Positions 1 to 11,747 of a stretch of 64,000 nucleotides of DNA are shown here, piece by piece. The position numbers were made by a program, and so were the translations under genes. The notes under the pieces are model-generated. The model was not told the origin of the DNA. It did no database searches and saw only the letters and a list, made by a program, of their open reading frames with translations. Every line of letters begins with the position of its first letter. Within the stretch, counting starts at the first letter, position 1. The stretch comes from Straminergon stramineum (taxonomy: Eukaryota; Streptophyta; Bryopsida; Hypnales; Calliergonaceae): positions 19,842,501 to 19,906,500 of the forward strand of contig OY987268.1 of assembly GCA_963920665.1 (NCBI GenBank). Reading direction: 5' to 3'.

Positions 1-357
1 ATCCTTCAACTTACACATATACATCAATTTGTATTAAAACATCTTTCTATTCTCCAAAACAAAATTCACATACAACAACCAAGTATGCTAGATGCCTAGA
101 TACAAGCCAATTCCTTCCTCACAGCAATGGTCCCGATCACATTTAGTCAAACAACAATCATCACGAGCATAAAATTTGAATACAAACACACAAAGCACAT
201 AATCTACTCTCACACTCACAAAATTTAGATATGAAAACCAATTTGCATTAAAACAAAAAAATAAATAACATCAAAAACAAAACATCCAATTCAAGATTGG
301 ACTCACATGCTATCTAAGTTGTGGATCTTCCAAATGATAAAAGACACTCCTTATAAG
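1..357. other. AT-rich intergenic DNA
   Basis: No coding region or repeat is visible. The sequence is A/C-biased with many short A runs. Confidence 0.5.
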
Positions 358-579
358 CACTACAAGAGTAAGGGATGTTTTCAATTAGTTTTTCAGTATA
401 GTCCTAGACATAAGATTATAAGTAATGACCTTTTAGGAGATTTTCAATACAATTTTACTAAAAACACATGCATTTCTAGTAAAATTGTACTAAAAATCTC
501 CTAAAAGGTCATTACTTATAATCTTATGTCTAGGACTATACTGAAAAACTCATTGAAAACACCCCTTTCTCTTGTAGTG
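358..579. mobile_element. CACTA-type MITE (222 bp)
   Basis: The left end reads CACTACAAGAG and the right end CTCTTGTAGTG. The interior is almost entirely one long inverted repeat, so the element can fold into a hairpin. A 3-bp target duplication AAG lies at 355-357 and 580-582. CACTA ends with a 3-bp duplication are the hallmark of the En/Spm (CMC) superfamily. It has no coding capacity and must be moved in trans. It shares its ends with the element at 2951-3154. Confidence 0.9.
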
Positions 580-1428
580 AAGATTTCCAAATCAATGCTC
601 ATCTACAACTAAAAAAACTATCTATTTGGATTTCAAGAGACATTACTTCCAAATAGGTATTAAAATCATTTCTACTTGTTTTAATTAATAATGAGAGGTG
701 AACTAAGTCCAACTTGAGGTACTTAAGTTGCAAAAAATGGATGTACCAACTAGGCAATCTACACATTCCTAAAAGTAATTCTTTCAACATACAAGTGTTG
801 AAAATAAATAATCTACACATACGGCAAATAATGCCTTAATCAACTTTCAGTTATCAAGAGAAGTCGTTTTTGATTTTTTTGGAGAAATCAAATAGCTTTC
901 TAACACATAAAATACACTCCTTTCACCAACTTCATATTAGAAGGAAGACTTGGCCTTGTGAACTCTCCCTTCTAAGTAGGGCCTTATTCTACATATTTAA
1001 TAGACAATCGTACTACAAAATGCTCTATTTCTATAGCTTGACTTGCTTTTTAAATCAGATCCTATTCAAACTTTTTTGACTTGAAGCTTTATTGTTGCAA
1101 AGTCTCCTTCCTTTTGGTTCAATAAATTAATGACATTCAGACTTCATAACTTCATGTTGCTAAAACTTCTTCACAAGTCTAAAATCAAACTACCAAAAAT
1201 TTAGAAAAAAGATGAGAGTTGACTTTGATAATGTCCCTTTGAAAAAGCAACCCAATAGTAATAGATGGAGATATTATATTTCTCTCAAGGTTTTGATAAG
1301 GTATTTCCAATTGTAAACCTTAATTTTGTCCCATTGCATCCTAGTGTAGTGAAAACCATACAAGCTTTTGCATTATGGCTACTCATTGTAGTATTGGGAT
1401 TAGTAATTAGGTTGAAAAGTCTTGGTTA
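580..1428. other. AT-rich intergenic DNA
   Basis: Only short open frames with poor codon structure are present (for example 599-820 minus and 1265-1456 plus). No gene is supported. Confidence 0.5.
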
Positions 1429-2691
1429 CACTATAAGAAAACGATGTGTTTTTTAACGTTAGAAAAAACGTGCCCCAGCGTTCAATTTGATATGAAAATG
1501 ATCCAGGTAGATGTCACCTAAAATCCATTATAATGGATGAGCAAAAATCGTGCCCAAATCAAAGAAAACGCATCCAATTTCAACTTGTTTTTTTCTAATG
1601 TCACAAACAATAGGGTCTTTCAAAGTCTCCACAGTGCGGCACGTGGATGCCATGTAAGCACCACATAGGCAAAAAGATCTATGTGGGATTTTTTTCATCC
1701 AGCTTGTCAATGACATGGCTCTTGACATAGCACTTGACATAGTAGTGGGAAAAGTGATGTGGAACCCATTATGATGACGTGGCATGCCTAATCAGCACAC
1801 TTTTATGGCATTTGAAATTTTGAATTTTTCTTTTTCAAATGTCAAATAAGATGTTCAGACATTTTTGAGACATCAATTTTTGCATATTATACTTGTCAAG
1901 CAAGATCAGTAAAAAATAATGATTAAAAATAAAATAAAAATAAACAAGCAAAATTTCTTGAATTCAACAAGAATTGAAGAAAACTTACCATCTACCATCA
2001 AGAGAATTTTTGATGGCAAAATGAAGGAATTCCTTCATTAAAAGTTAGTGAAAATGAATATAACAAAGGTTATATTTATATTTTTTGTCCATTCATGGTG
2101 AGACAAAAGATATGGGATAAATAGAATATGGGAACTTGACCATTGTACATCTCGACACTATTTTAGACATCTAATGTTGTTTTAGACATCTAGATGTCAT
2201 TTCAAACATTTTACATTGAACACAATTCTTGTTTTACATATCCCATATTGTTTGTTTCACTTTTGACCACCCACTTGTATAAAGACCATCTCTTTTTCAT
2301 CCATGGTGCACATCCATCCATTTCTTTTTTTTGGCAAGGCATTCCATGTGGTTGCCCTTCTCTAAAATTTTCATATATGGTCAACTTTTTACCATAGACC
2401 ATAGTAATTTTTACTGACTTATCTATAGTCAAAATAAGGCTACTTGCTGACGTGGCAATCTGTGTTTTTTTGGATGTCATAGAAAACCATCAACATGTTT
2501 TTTCTAACATCATTAAGAACATGTCCGTCTACAATAACATCTGCTCATTTTCCAACTTAGCCGTGCACGTTTTCCGCAACATCATATCAAATTCACACTC
2601 CCATGCCCATTGACCGTCTAACTCAGTGACATCTCAAAAAATAGGATACGTTTTTTGAAAACATCATAAAAAACACAGGTTTCTTACAATG
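1429..2691. mobile_element. Non-autonomous CACTA-like element (1263 bp)
   Basis: The left end begins CACTATAAGAAAAC. The reverse complement of the right end begins CATTGTAAGAAACC, and both continue into a shared run with GTGTTTTTT followed by an AAAAAACGT-like block. The 3-bp target duplication TTA is present at 1426-1428 and 2692-2694. The right terminus deviates from CACTA (CATTG), so this is an old or weakly matching member. The 85-codon minus-strand frame at 1528-1785 shows no recognisable transposase. Confidence 0.7.
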
Positions 2692-2950
2692 TTAATGAAT
2701 TCCATGTGGTAATCATCCTAAAAATTTTATACATGATAAAAGGTTCAATTATGAATTCACAATCTTGTGAGAAGCTATTGGATTACCATTGCAACTTGGT
2801 TGGAATTATAAAAACCACTTTTCTTCTTGAGACAACAATAGGAAACTATTTGTTTTTGTTTTGACCACCACTATGGTTTCGTTTTCTTCCCTAAAAAATG
2901 AGTTGACCAAAACCCAAGTGGTAGGATAAGTGGAAACTTCTTAAATTTTT

Positions 2951-3154
2951 CACTACAAGAGAAAGGGGTGTTTTAAGTATAGTCCTAGTAGTATAGTCCT
3001 ATAAGTAATGACCTAAAAGGAGTGTTTTAATTTTTTTTTGCTTAAAACATATGTATTTTGAGAATTTTTTTTACTAAAACCACCCCTCTCAGGTCATTAC
3101 TTACATGACTATACTACTAAGACTATACTTAAAACACCCCTTTCTCTTGTAGTG
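2951..3154. mobile_element. CACTA-type MITE (204 bp)
   Basis: The ends are CACTACAAGAGAAAGGGG and its inverse, with long inverted arms and the 3-bp duplication TTT on both sides. It belongs to the same family as 358-579. Both carry the inner motif AAGTAATGACCT. Confidence 0.92.
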
Positions 3155-4133
3155 TTTCATTCTTTAGCAATTTCTTTTTTATAAATTCCATGAGTTTGGA
3201 TTTATTAAAGGGACAACTAAAATTTATTGGATGATTTAGAATAGACATGTATTTGGCCCTTCCTACAAATATCACTCATTAGAATGAAAAAGAGGCCATG
3301 GAAGGGCAATTTCAAAGTTATTCCTCAAGCTGTGAACCGCTACAATGCTAGCTAGAATATAATAATTTTTTCTTATAATCAAATAAATTAAAAAAATCAA
3401 TTAATATTTAAATATTGGAAAATATTGGAAAATAAATTAAATAATCAAATTTGATGTGGTAGTTTTCCGCCCACATTAAATTTTTGACTTTTGTAATTTT
3501 GGATTCATTTTAAAATGAGGGGTTTTCTCCAATGCATTTAAAATTTTCATTATTTCATTGAACTGTCTCCTGCAATTCAACTGAGTTTGCTGATTTTTTT
3601 CAGGGGTTTTGACCAACGTTCCCTGCTATCTGTGAATTCACAACCCTCCTCAGGCTTCATTCTTCTTCTAATGATTCCTTAAACTTTTAAAAATAAATCA
3701 AAGGATGTCCTCTTAGAGGAATGGAAAAATAATAAAAATTGACTTACGGAAATGTGAAATTGAGTTGAACATAATTCTTCAATGCCTATTACAAATTCTC
3801 TATGTTGGATCTCTAAGCAAAATTTTAGTATGCATAATCTCGTCAAGAATCATGTAGGAGGACTTTAATTATTGAGCCTTGAGACATTAGATTGTGTGAT
3901 GCAATTTATTCGTATATGTCTAGATGCCCTTCACTTGGTTTGGGACCAAACTTTGGTGCTTAGTGTAATCCATTCTTAAAGGTATGGTTGATATTGTTTT
4001 CCCTTCAATCTTGTATATACTTCTACCTTACAAATTTTTAGAATGAGGATTATCAATTTTTTTATTGAATTTTTTTTCCTAAATTTTCAACTCAATTCCC
4101 CACTATGAAGATTTAAACCTGAAAACTTTGTAG
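3155..4133. other. AT-rich intergenic DNA
   Basis: No gene or clear repeat is seen. Confidence 0.5.
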
Positions 4134-4439
4134 CATTAGAGGAGATCTGGCCAAAAAGAAGGCCGTTCCAGGCTTGTTCCCCCATTGCTGTTCCCTAGCA
4201 GTGAAGGCACGGCTAACAACAATTAGCCGTCATAAATTTTTGAAAATTTTTTTTGTGAAAAAAAAATAATAAAGTTGGTCTTGAAATCAACAAAAAAGTC
4301 GACAAAAAAAAAATTCAAAATTCAAAAAAAGTGACATGGCAGTGTCCCGACCACATCAGCACGCTGCAGTGGCGCAATTCCTTGAGTTCCCCATTGCTGG
4401 GAACTCACAGCCCTCTATTTGGCCAGATCTCCTCTAATG
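4134..4439. mobile_element. TIR element, superfamily unclear
   Basis: Perfect terminal inverted repeats read CATTAGAGGAGATCTGGCCA, and its reverse complement closes the element. The interior contains a second inverted pair (CCCCCATTGCTG / CCCCATTGCTGGG) and poly-A/T. Target duplication is ambiguous; a TA just inside the outer CAT/ATG is one reading. The first nine bases are shared with the element at 16232-16900. Confidence 0.7.
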
Positions 4440-6392
4440 TGCAAAAAAATGAAGTTCAAGGGATTTAAAGTTTGAAAACCTAGTTAAGCAAAGTGCAAAA
4501 AAAAACTTTTTTTTACTTTGAATACTAATATCTTACAATTTGTATAGTTGGAATGCCTAAAAAAATTTCCACAAATTCTCATACAAATTTAATGCAAGAT
4601 CCTATAGTTGAATATGTAAAAAAATAGTTTTATTTCATCACACCTCTTTGCACTAGAAATTGTAGTTTTGAAATGGTTTTGGTGAAATATAATTATAAAG
4701 ATCTAAAAAAACTTAAAATTTATATTGAACCTATCTAACTTTATAAACTTTTGGAATGTTTATGAGGAAAAAAAAGTTTACAAAAGACTCTAGAAATTAC
4801 AACTTTTCTAGAGTTATAACTTTTAAAAAGATATTGAAATTTCGTATCATATGAAAGTTGCATTTAAGGTAAGAGGTCCATAAAGCAACTAGCTAATAGC
4901 ATTCTCTATTGAAGTTTTCTAATACATATGGTACATTTTTCTTTCTTCAATGTACCAATTGCATTCCTCAATGTACCAACGCTGAGCATATCTCAAAGTT
5001 GATTCTTCTAATGTTCTATGTAATTTCAACTTCAAAACGAATAACTAATTCACAAAGGTTACAAAAATATGAAACAAAGTGTATTAGAAGCTAATTCCAT
5101 TTTTTTTGAAGGAAAATTCACTAAAAACAATTTGAAGACATCAAATTCTTGACAATCATAATCAATTGGATATTGGCTACTTTATGAACCTCCTACCTTC
5201 GTGTTGTAGTGAAATTCATACACCCAAACTCAAATATGCAGCTGTGCTATGCGAGGCTCTGTCCTTGTAACACTAAACACATGGAATTAAATTGGTGAGG
5301 AAGGAATAGTGTCTTTTTAAAATTTGAAAATTCTTTGACCCCCAAATGTCCAAAGCACTGTATTTGGATGTGGGATAAATTTTGAAATTAAATAAAATCT
5401 TACCAAATTACTATTTTTCGTATTTAAAAAAATTGAATATTCTTTAAAGTCTATTTTGAACATGAAAAAGCCAATATTAAAAACAATTGGATATGTTTTT
5501 CTATTGAAGATTTTGTGTAAGGGTGTAAATTGCAAATCTTAATTTTTTGAGTGTTATAGGCTCATGGAGATGAACTCGATCTTGGGGGGAGAAGTCACAT
5601 TGAAAATTCATCAAAAATTTATAGAATAAATTTTGAGAAGTTGTAAATTGCTTATGGTTATTCATGTCGCATCCTTCAACCTCATAATTTTTCATGTCTT
5701 CAATTTTAGATTTGACATGTAAAAAGAAGATTGAAAGATTTCAAATCACTTTCACACAATTTTAACACACTCTTGATCAAACATTATAATCTTTCAATTC
5801 ATAAGTTATGGATGATTGCATGACGTACTTCTACTATTTGTTGTATTTTATAGTATTCATGCTTTTTATTTTTGGAGTACTTTAAAATTTGAAGGTAACC
5901 ATGGAAGGAAAATCATAGAAAAATTCTCTAAGTAGGAAAACTAGAAAAGTGCTAAATCTTAAGAAAATAGATACTTTGATGTTTAATTAGAAAAAAATAG
6001 AAAAAAATTTAATTAAGAAAATAAAAATTGTCCATTGTAGCAATTCTATGGAGATGGTCATTCACCAAAAAAAATTGATATATTTCAAAATGCAAGTAAA
6101 AAGAGACTCACTTTGTAGACTTCCACATAACATATAATTAAATATTTTAAAAAATACTTTGAAATGTAGCTCAAAGTCTACTATAAGACCATTTTCTCCA
6201 AATTTCAGCTCCAAATTCATTTCTTTGGGTATCACTTTGTTTACCTAGATCCAAAATTCACAAGTGTGTCAAAAATTGGGAGATATTTTTTTTAATTCCA
6301 AAAAAATTAGATGAGGAGTGTAATAGTCATGAGTATCTTGCCTATGAATGTTGAGTCATTTGGAGCTAGAATGCAAAATTTATGACCAAAAA
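4440..6392. other. AT-rich intergenic DNA with old repeat copies
   Basis: No gene is supported. It contains the repeat described at 4860. The part about 6110-6250 is matched in inverted orientation at about 17165-17300, sharing a block around CCAAATTTCAGCTCCAAATT. Confidence 0.45.
4860..5195. repeat. Diverged copy of the 3' part of the segmental repeat
   Basis: The motifs ATAACTAATTC, CAAAAATATGAAAC and GGAAAATTCACT appear in the same order and spacing as at 37010-37100 (copy B) and 47640-47740 (copy C). Paired TGTAC motifs just upstream also correspond. This suggests that the array once extended left of copy A. Confidence 0.55.
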
Positions 6393-6478
6393 ACAAATCA
6401 GTAACAAATCATGTAACAAAACAAGTCATGTAACAAAAAACAAATCATGTAACAAAAAACAAATCATGTAACAAAAAA
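6393..6478. repeat. Short tandem repeat, about 21-bp unit
   Basis: The unit CAAATCATGTAACAAAAAA is repeated about four times, with small differences between units. Confidence 0.8.
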
Positions 6479-6639
6479 CTAGTACAGGTGTTGTGTGCAA
6501 TCCTATATATATATTTCCTATATGATTCTTAAACTTAAACTTTTTACATAGTTCTAAACAAACTCTAAAAAGATGAGCAAAAGACCTTGGGCATTTAGGG
6601 TTTTAAGGTGGCTTGATTTTGAAATAAGGTAGCTACTCA

Positions 6640-7040
6640 AACTTCCTTTCAATAGCTTCAAACATCATATGTCAATGGCAAGGTATTTTTTTGACCTAAA
6701 AGAAATTTTTAGGGGATGATTCATCACTCAAAAGCTATACAATTTTTTTGAGGGAATATTGAGCAATAGATTTTCCTATTTTTAATGGATGAAATTGCTC
6801 AATTGCTACATAATGTAGAAACAATCATAACGCTCTTTTATGGAAGAGTGTATACACTTTAGGATGAATATGCATGCTTTCATCTATTGTATAATTTTTA
6901 TGTTTCATCCATATCCATGGATGTAAAGAGCTTCACTATTTATGCACTTTTCCACTTGAGATTGCTTTCAAACAATGACAAAAACTATTCCACAATGACC
7001 TTAAACTACCCCATGGTGATGGCCAAGGGGAAGGGACTTC
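6640..7040. repeat. Upstream module of segmental repeat (copy A)
   Basis: It matches about 29810-30115 of copy B over several blocks: CACTCAAAAGCTATACAA, GTGTATACACTTT, TTTTATGTTTCATC-like sequence, and the AGCTTCAC to GAGATTGCTTTC block, which also occurs at 41850-41905 in copy C. In copy A this module is separated from the rest of the segment by the Mutator-like element and unrelated DNA. Confidence 0.7.
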
Positions 7041-7536
7041 CAATGGAACCCTTGAGGTTTTTAGTTCAACTCCCCATGTTGATGTTGTTTGTATGGGGTC
7101 TCCTTGTGCTAACTTTGTTTGCATGGGGAAGGGGTTTATTCCTAATGGGGATACCCAAGGTGTATAATTTCCAATGGCTTTCAAGGTTGAGTTGCCTTGG
7201 ATGGTATGTTGTGTGAGTCATATTGTGGCTCTTGAAGGCCATATGTTTCAAAAAACAAAACAAAGAGAAAACAATGACAAAATGTCACTTGCCAAGCCCA
7301 AGTAGCCCAGGTAGTCCATTTGCAGCTGGGGTTTTGTTCTTTCTTCTTGCAGTAAGTTAAAGGTTCCTTTCAACTTGTCTCCAAAAATACCAAAAAAAAA
7401 TATGGCAAAAACAAAATTCATTTGTTTCAAAACAAAAACACAAACTAAACTGTATAGTGCAAGAGCCCTTTCCGTTACTAATGAACCGTACAGTATATTC
7501 AATTTATTTGGATTGTCAGAGTGGATCAAATTGTCC
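7041..7536. other. Intergenic DNA
   Basis: Open frames overlap on both strands but none looks like a gene. The right edge is the target site of the next element. Confidence 0.4.
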
Positions 7537-7545
7537 AAAACAAAG

Positions 7546-9136
7546 GCAGGACGTTAAATCCTCCATTCGAAGGTGGATGCGGCTTACGTGGCCCATGGGG
7601 CCAGACCACGACCGCACTGCAAGCTGGCCCACCTAGAATGGAATCCCGACCTAGCTTGACCCAGTCACCACCCGACGCGCCTCAATAAAGCAACGAAGTG
7701 ACTTGCCCTAACGGAGCGACGGGGCCGCGATGGAGACGAAGACAAGGTTGAGAGAAAAAGGAGGTGACATCTTGAGGTTTGGGTCTCAAGACATTGTCGT
7801 GCCAAACGAAACATCTTGCACTGGAAATAGACCATTGAAACCCAGCATATGAACTACATCTGAAATTTCGATTTCCATGCGTTGTACACTAAAGCCCATA
7901 CAAACTGCATTAGGGTTGAAGGCGGCATATTAGGGTTCGGGGGTAGTTTAGCATGTTCTTCATGCAGATGAGTTTCTCTCTTTTCAATCTCTCGCGGCTG
8001 AGATTGAACTTGTCGTGCAAAAGGTTCAGTAATGCACAGCACAGTGTTAGGATACGTGAGTGGTTAGTTCAACTTCGTAGACTTCGTAACTTTCATTTTG
8101 TGATCACAAGACTTGACCTCCGAGTATTTTGAACTCCGTTGTATGAAGGTGCAAAGTACCGTATGTTGACTAATATAGATGACGGCTTTGCACTCTCCTC
8201 TTGAGTTTTTTTCTTTTTAGGCTTTAGAGTACATCCCAATTTCCATTCTTGTACATGACATACCCTTTTCATTAAAGGTACACTTGAATCGATGAAAGTT
8301 AAACATACATTGTTTGTGCATGACCAATGGAGACTTTTCTTGATTGTGTTGAACTTGAACCTGAAGAAGAGAAACTCAACGTTTAGTGGCCTTATGATCC
8401 AGATTGCGGAAGGGGGAGCGCCTTCCCTTAAACTCTACACAACCAACCATGTTATGTTGAAATCTAAAGTTGAAGCTGTCGAACACAAGAAGAAGGTAGC
8501 TCAAACCCCAAATCTCTAAAATGTAACAACCGATTCAAACTCCGAGTGAAAATCCAAAGAAGGTAATACATGCAGACACATGATCCATGAAATACATCCT
8601 AAATTGCAAACAACACGCTTAGAAGACTTAGACGAGGCATAAAGAAGGCGTAAACGAGAGTAGGCTATGAAACTTTGAGAAGCTCTCCATAGATCTGAAA
8701 CCCTAAGCAATTGCCTTGCCACAATACAAGCAATGAAATGGGGTGAAAACATTTGCTCAATTAAAAAGACACTACACCACAACTTGAGTAGTGAAAATCC
8801 AACTAAACCAGAGGAGAGCTTCTCCAGCAATGGCCATTGTGTCCTACGCACAACATTGTCCTGAGCTTGAGATGTCTTGAGCCCTAAACCTCAAGACATC
8901 CCCTCCTTTTTTTCTCGATGCCGTCTCCGTCTTTGTCAGGCCTATTGCTCCGTCGCTCCATTGTTCCGTCACTCCGTTGTTTCGTCGAGGCTCATTAGGT
9001 GGCAATTGGGTCAAGCTGGGTTGGGGCTCCATTTGGAGTGGGCCGGCTTGCTGCATGGTTGTGGCTTGGCCCCATGGTCAAGCCCGTGTGCCATGTAGGC
9101 TGGGCCCACCTTCAAATGGAGGATTTAACGTTCTGC
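7546..9136. mobile_element. Mutator-like (MULE) non-autonomous element with long TIRs
   Basis: The left about 270 bases (starting GCAGGACGTTAAATCCTCCA) and the right about 280 bases are diverged inverted copies. They share GGAGGTGACATCTTGAGG-like and GTGGCCCATGGGGCCA-like blocks. A perfect 9-bp target duplication AAAACAAAG lies at 7537-7545 and 9137-9145. Long TIRs with a 9-bp duplication are diagnostic of Mutator-like elements. The TIRs are strikingly more GC-rich than the surroundings. The unique middle (about 7850-8850) has a 75-codon plus frame and a 111-codon minus frame. Neither looks like a MURA transposase, so the middle may be captured host DNA (Pack-MULE style), but I cannot name a donor. 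Confidence 0.93.
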
Positions 9137-9251
9137 AAAACAAAGAGCCTGTTCTTTCAGTCAATCTTCAATGTCAACCTCGTAGATGAAGTCAAAGTTC
9201 GAGACCAGTTCGAGACCGGTTCCAGGATTCCTTGGAATTAAGTTACTTGTA

Positions 9252-9439
9252 CACTGAATAGGGGTATTAAGGGGACCCATACTAATTAATCAACATTCCA
9301 CACTATATAAATATCTACCTTTATTGTACATCAGTAGTTATTGAAGTGTCCAATAGATGTACATCATGTTTCAATCATCTACAAATTTCTAGAATCAGTC
9401 CCTTTAATTTTTTGGTCCCCTTAATACCCCTATTCAGTG
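9252..9439. mobile_element. 188-bp TA-target MITE
   Basis: The ends are CACTGAATAGGGG and its inverse, continuing into RTTAAGGGGACC, flanked by TA at 9250-9251 and 9440-9441. A second copy of exactly the same length lies at 35558-35745. Despite the CACT start it is not a CACTA element, because the target duplication is TA (see the empty site at copy C). Confidence 0.85.
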
Positions 9440-9807
9440 TAGAATCATCTCCAGGTCAAACCTGCGTAGTAGGAGCTGCGTAGTAGCCTACTATTCCGAA
9501 GTTTGGTTGCTTTTCCCAGGTTCATTGCCCACAGAAGGGGAAGAAGTTGGGGGGACAGCCACCACTGATCTCACCGTAAAATAAAGCACTCCGAGGATAA
9601 GCTTAAATCACTCGACTCGTCCCACTCAGATGGATTGTCCTCACGAATGCCACTTGGCGGCTTCATCACCGGTGATTGAGTTGTCTGTAATGTAGACAGA
9701 CATGACATTCGATTCCATCTGATGATGAGATCACTCGAGTGCCCTCTCTACAAGTACGTATCCATTAATTCCAAGCCTGTCTCGATCGATCGACAACTGT
9801 ATCTGCG

Positions 9808-10014
9808 ATGGGGGCCAATTGGGGACGCATGATGTGCTGCTGCTGCTGCGGCGGCGGCGAGACTGGTGATGTGCCTGGTGATGATTTCGCTCCGGGACAT
9901 GAGATGCGACTAGATGAGACGGATTTGGGAAACGGTATTGTGGTGGGAGGACACCCAATTCAGAGGGAATACCAGGAGATTGTACACGGACTTTGCCCTC
10001 GTCTAGCTGATTGA
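9808..10014 (+). CDS. Conserved small protein, 68 aa (array family member A)
   Basis: I do not recognise the family. The frame starts MGANWGRMM, followed by five consecutive cysteines and a Gly run. A variable acidic/glycine linker follows, then a conserved C-terminal half with the blocks TDLGNGIVVGGHPIQ and EYQEIVHGLCPRL. Against copies B and C the indels in the linker are whole codons, and many differences are synonymous third-base changes, which supports real coding. A 4-bp insertion near the end changes the last residues to LAD instead of LIED. A glycine at position 2 followed by a cysteine cluster resembles dually acylated membrane-anchored proteins, but position 6 is Gly rather than the usual Ser/Thr, so lipidation is only a suggestion. 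The ATG is chosen because all copies share it and the sequence just before it. Confidence 0.55.
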   Translation: MGANWGRMMCCCCCGGGETGDVPGDDFAPGHEMRLDETDLGNGIVVGGHPIQREYQEIVHGLCPRLAD

Positions 10015-10349
10015 AGATTGAACGGAGGCGAGCTTAGCTTGGCTGCTTTTCCCAGGTACCTCAAAGGCGTTCTCGTACATGATCGTCCAACATTTCGATT
10101 CTCTGTGAGTCATATAATCATATTACAGTATGGGTTCTTTGGGCATATGCATATGGGCAAAACGGGTGTCAAATTCATTGAGTTGTTTGAGGGGTATACT
10201 AGGTTCAAAAGAAAAGAATGAAATGCTATCAAAGTACTGACTTGTCAATCGAAATCCCCTGATTTTCTTCCTCGTATTCTACTTGCTCTTCAAAACGTGA
10301 AGCAATCGGATCGGAAGGAAGAGAACTTTTCTTCGTCCTTGAGAGCTCT

Positions 10350-11410
10350 AGGCTAAGTGCGCTTATTGTTGCGCTGAACCTCATAGTTCCGCAGTCTGCA
10401 CCTACGATCGCGCTTTTGTTTTCCACCGTTGCATCTAAAGCCGATGGATATCAACGCTTGGATCCTTTCCTGTGAGTGTGCAGTGTCTCACTTGCATGTT
10501 TTAACTCTTGGGAGTTTCTTTTCCTATATCGAGAAGTTCTCTACAGTAGTTTAATTGCTGCGTGTGGCAAAGGTGCATCTGAGGTACCTAATTGGGGTGT
10601 AAGGTATCCACTTTCGATCAAGATCGTTCTTTAAGCTTAGTTCGATTGTACAATCTATATGACACATCGTTGTTCAGGGTTTCTGCAACGCTGCTCGCTA
10701 CGACGATATTTTGATGTTTTACTTTCCAATAGTTTAAATGTGATTAGTTTTCACTCAATTTGAATTTTTCTGTTGTAGAAATTCCCGCACTTCCGAGCTT
10801 TATGCTGGTCTGTCCGATTCTCTTTGTTTTCACGGCTTTGGTTTTACTGTCTCTGTAAAGTTTTTTGTTCCGACCATAGCGGTTTTAGGGAGTAGCTATT
10901 CGTTTTCGTGAGTGGGGCGTCAGCGTGTCTCAATTGCTCCTCTGTTTGGGTTCCTGAGAGTTCTCCTTTGCTGTGGAAGAGTCGATTAGTTTATAGCTTG
11001 CGTGTGGAGAAGGTGCGTCCTTAGATTATTATGAAGTCAGGAATTAACGATGTTCGGAATTATTTGGCGCCATGGCCCCAAGCGCCATTTTCTTGCAGTT
11101 CGTGTATAGTTACAATGTTAAGTGGAAGTATGTTCTTGTTTCAGGATCCAAAGCGAGCATTGGCTAATTGCGTTCTTCAGAAATCACTGAAAGTGTAGTA
11201 GTTGTACTGTACAGTGCCAGAGGTAAAAGAGAGAGCCGCCATGGCCACAAGAGACATTTCTGGCGATGCTCTGCAGATGAATACACTGCAGAAATTGAGA
11301 GTCCTGTTGCAGTCGAAGCAGGCGTTGGGGAATGCGTCGCTAGGGTTTGGGTGTCGGTGTGAGAGTGGAGTAACTGCTTTTGCGAGCTTGTAAATTTCTG
11401 GCGATGGATT
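10350..11410 (+). other. Copy A-specific block, gene-like composition
   Basis: This block is missing from the corresponding positions of copies B (about 32175) and C (about 43865). It is less AT-rich than its surroundings and contains splice-like signals: a donor at about 10470 (TTTCCT/GTGAGT) and an acceptor before 11147 (TTTCAG/GATCC). The 51-codon frame from 11240 begins MATRDISGDALQMNTLQKL; I do not recognise it. Two stretches about 438 bases apart (around 10468-10585 and 10906-11020) are similar to each other, sharing GTGAGT..GTGTCTCA and GCGTGTGG..AAGGTGC motifs, so part of the block is an old tandem duplication. Confidence 0.4.
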
Positions 11411-11634
11411 CATCCTACAATGTTGTGAAAGATGGAGTTTATAAGCAAATTGTGAACCATTACATGTGCTGGGGAGGGACATTTCACTTCTTCCACTCAC
11501 AGGATTTCAAATCAGTTGTCATGCGATGATTAATGTGTCGACCATTGGGCTACGTTGTGTTGTAGTATCAGACATTTTTGTCCAAATGTGAAAACTCTGA
11601 AACATTACTCAAGCTGGGGAGGTTTCTTTTACAG

Positions 11635-11747
11635 ATTTCAGAGGACGTATTTGGAGAGAGGTAGCGTTGGGGATGAAGTTCCAAGGAAGAGAATGTGGCG
11701 GTGGCAAACCATGTGTCTTGGAAGATGAAGATGAAGATGTCAACTGA
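11635..11747 (+). CDS. Terminal coding exon of unrecognised small gene (copy A)
   Basis: A pyrimidine-rich acceptor (TTTCTTTTACAG) ends at 11634 in this copy and is conserved in copies B and C. The open frame runs through MKFQGRECGGG to EDEDEDVN and stops at TGA 11745-11747. Relative to copy C it has one codon fewer in the middle and two extra Glu-Asp codons. These are whole-codon changes, as expected for coding sequence. The upstream exon it would join is not identified, and the frame of the small protein at 9808 closes well before it. It may be a separate exon or a second peptide. Confidence 0.4.

Noticed and set aside
9186..9230. TTCGAGACC repeats as a tRNA T-loop
   Set aside because: There is no cloverleaf partner. 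It is a short direct duplication GTTCGAGACC.
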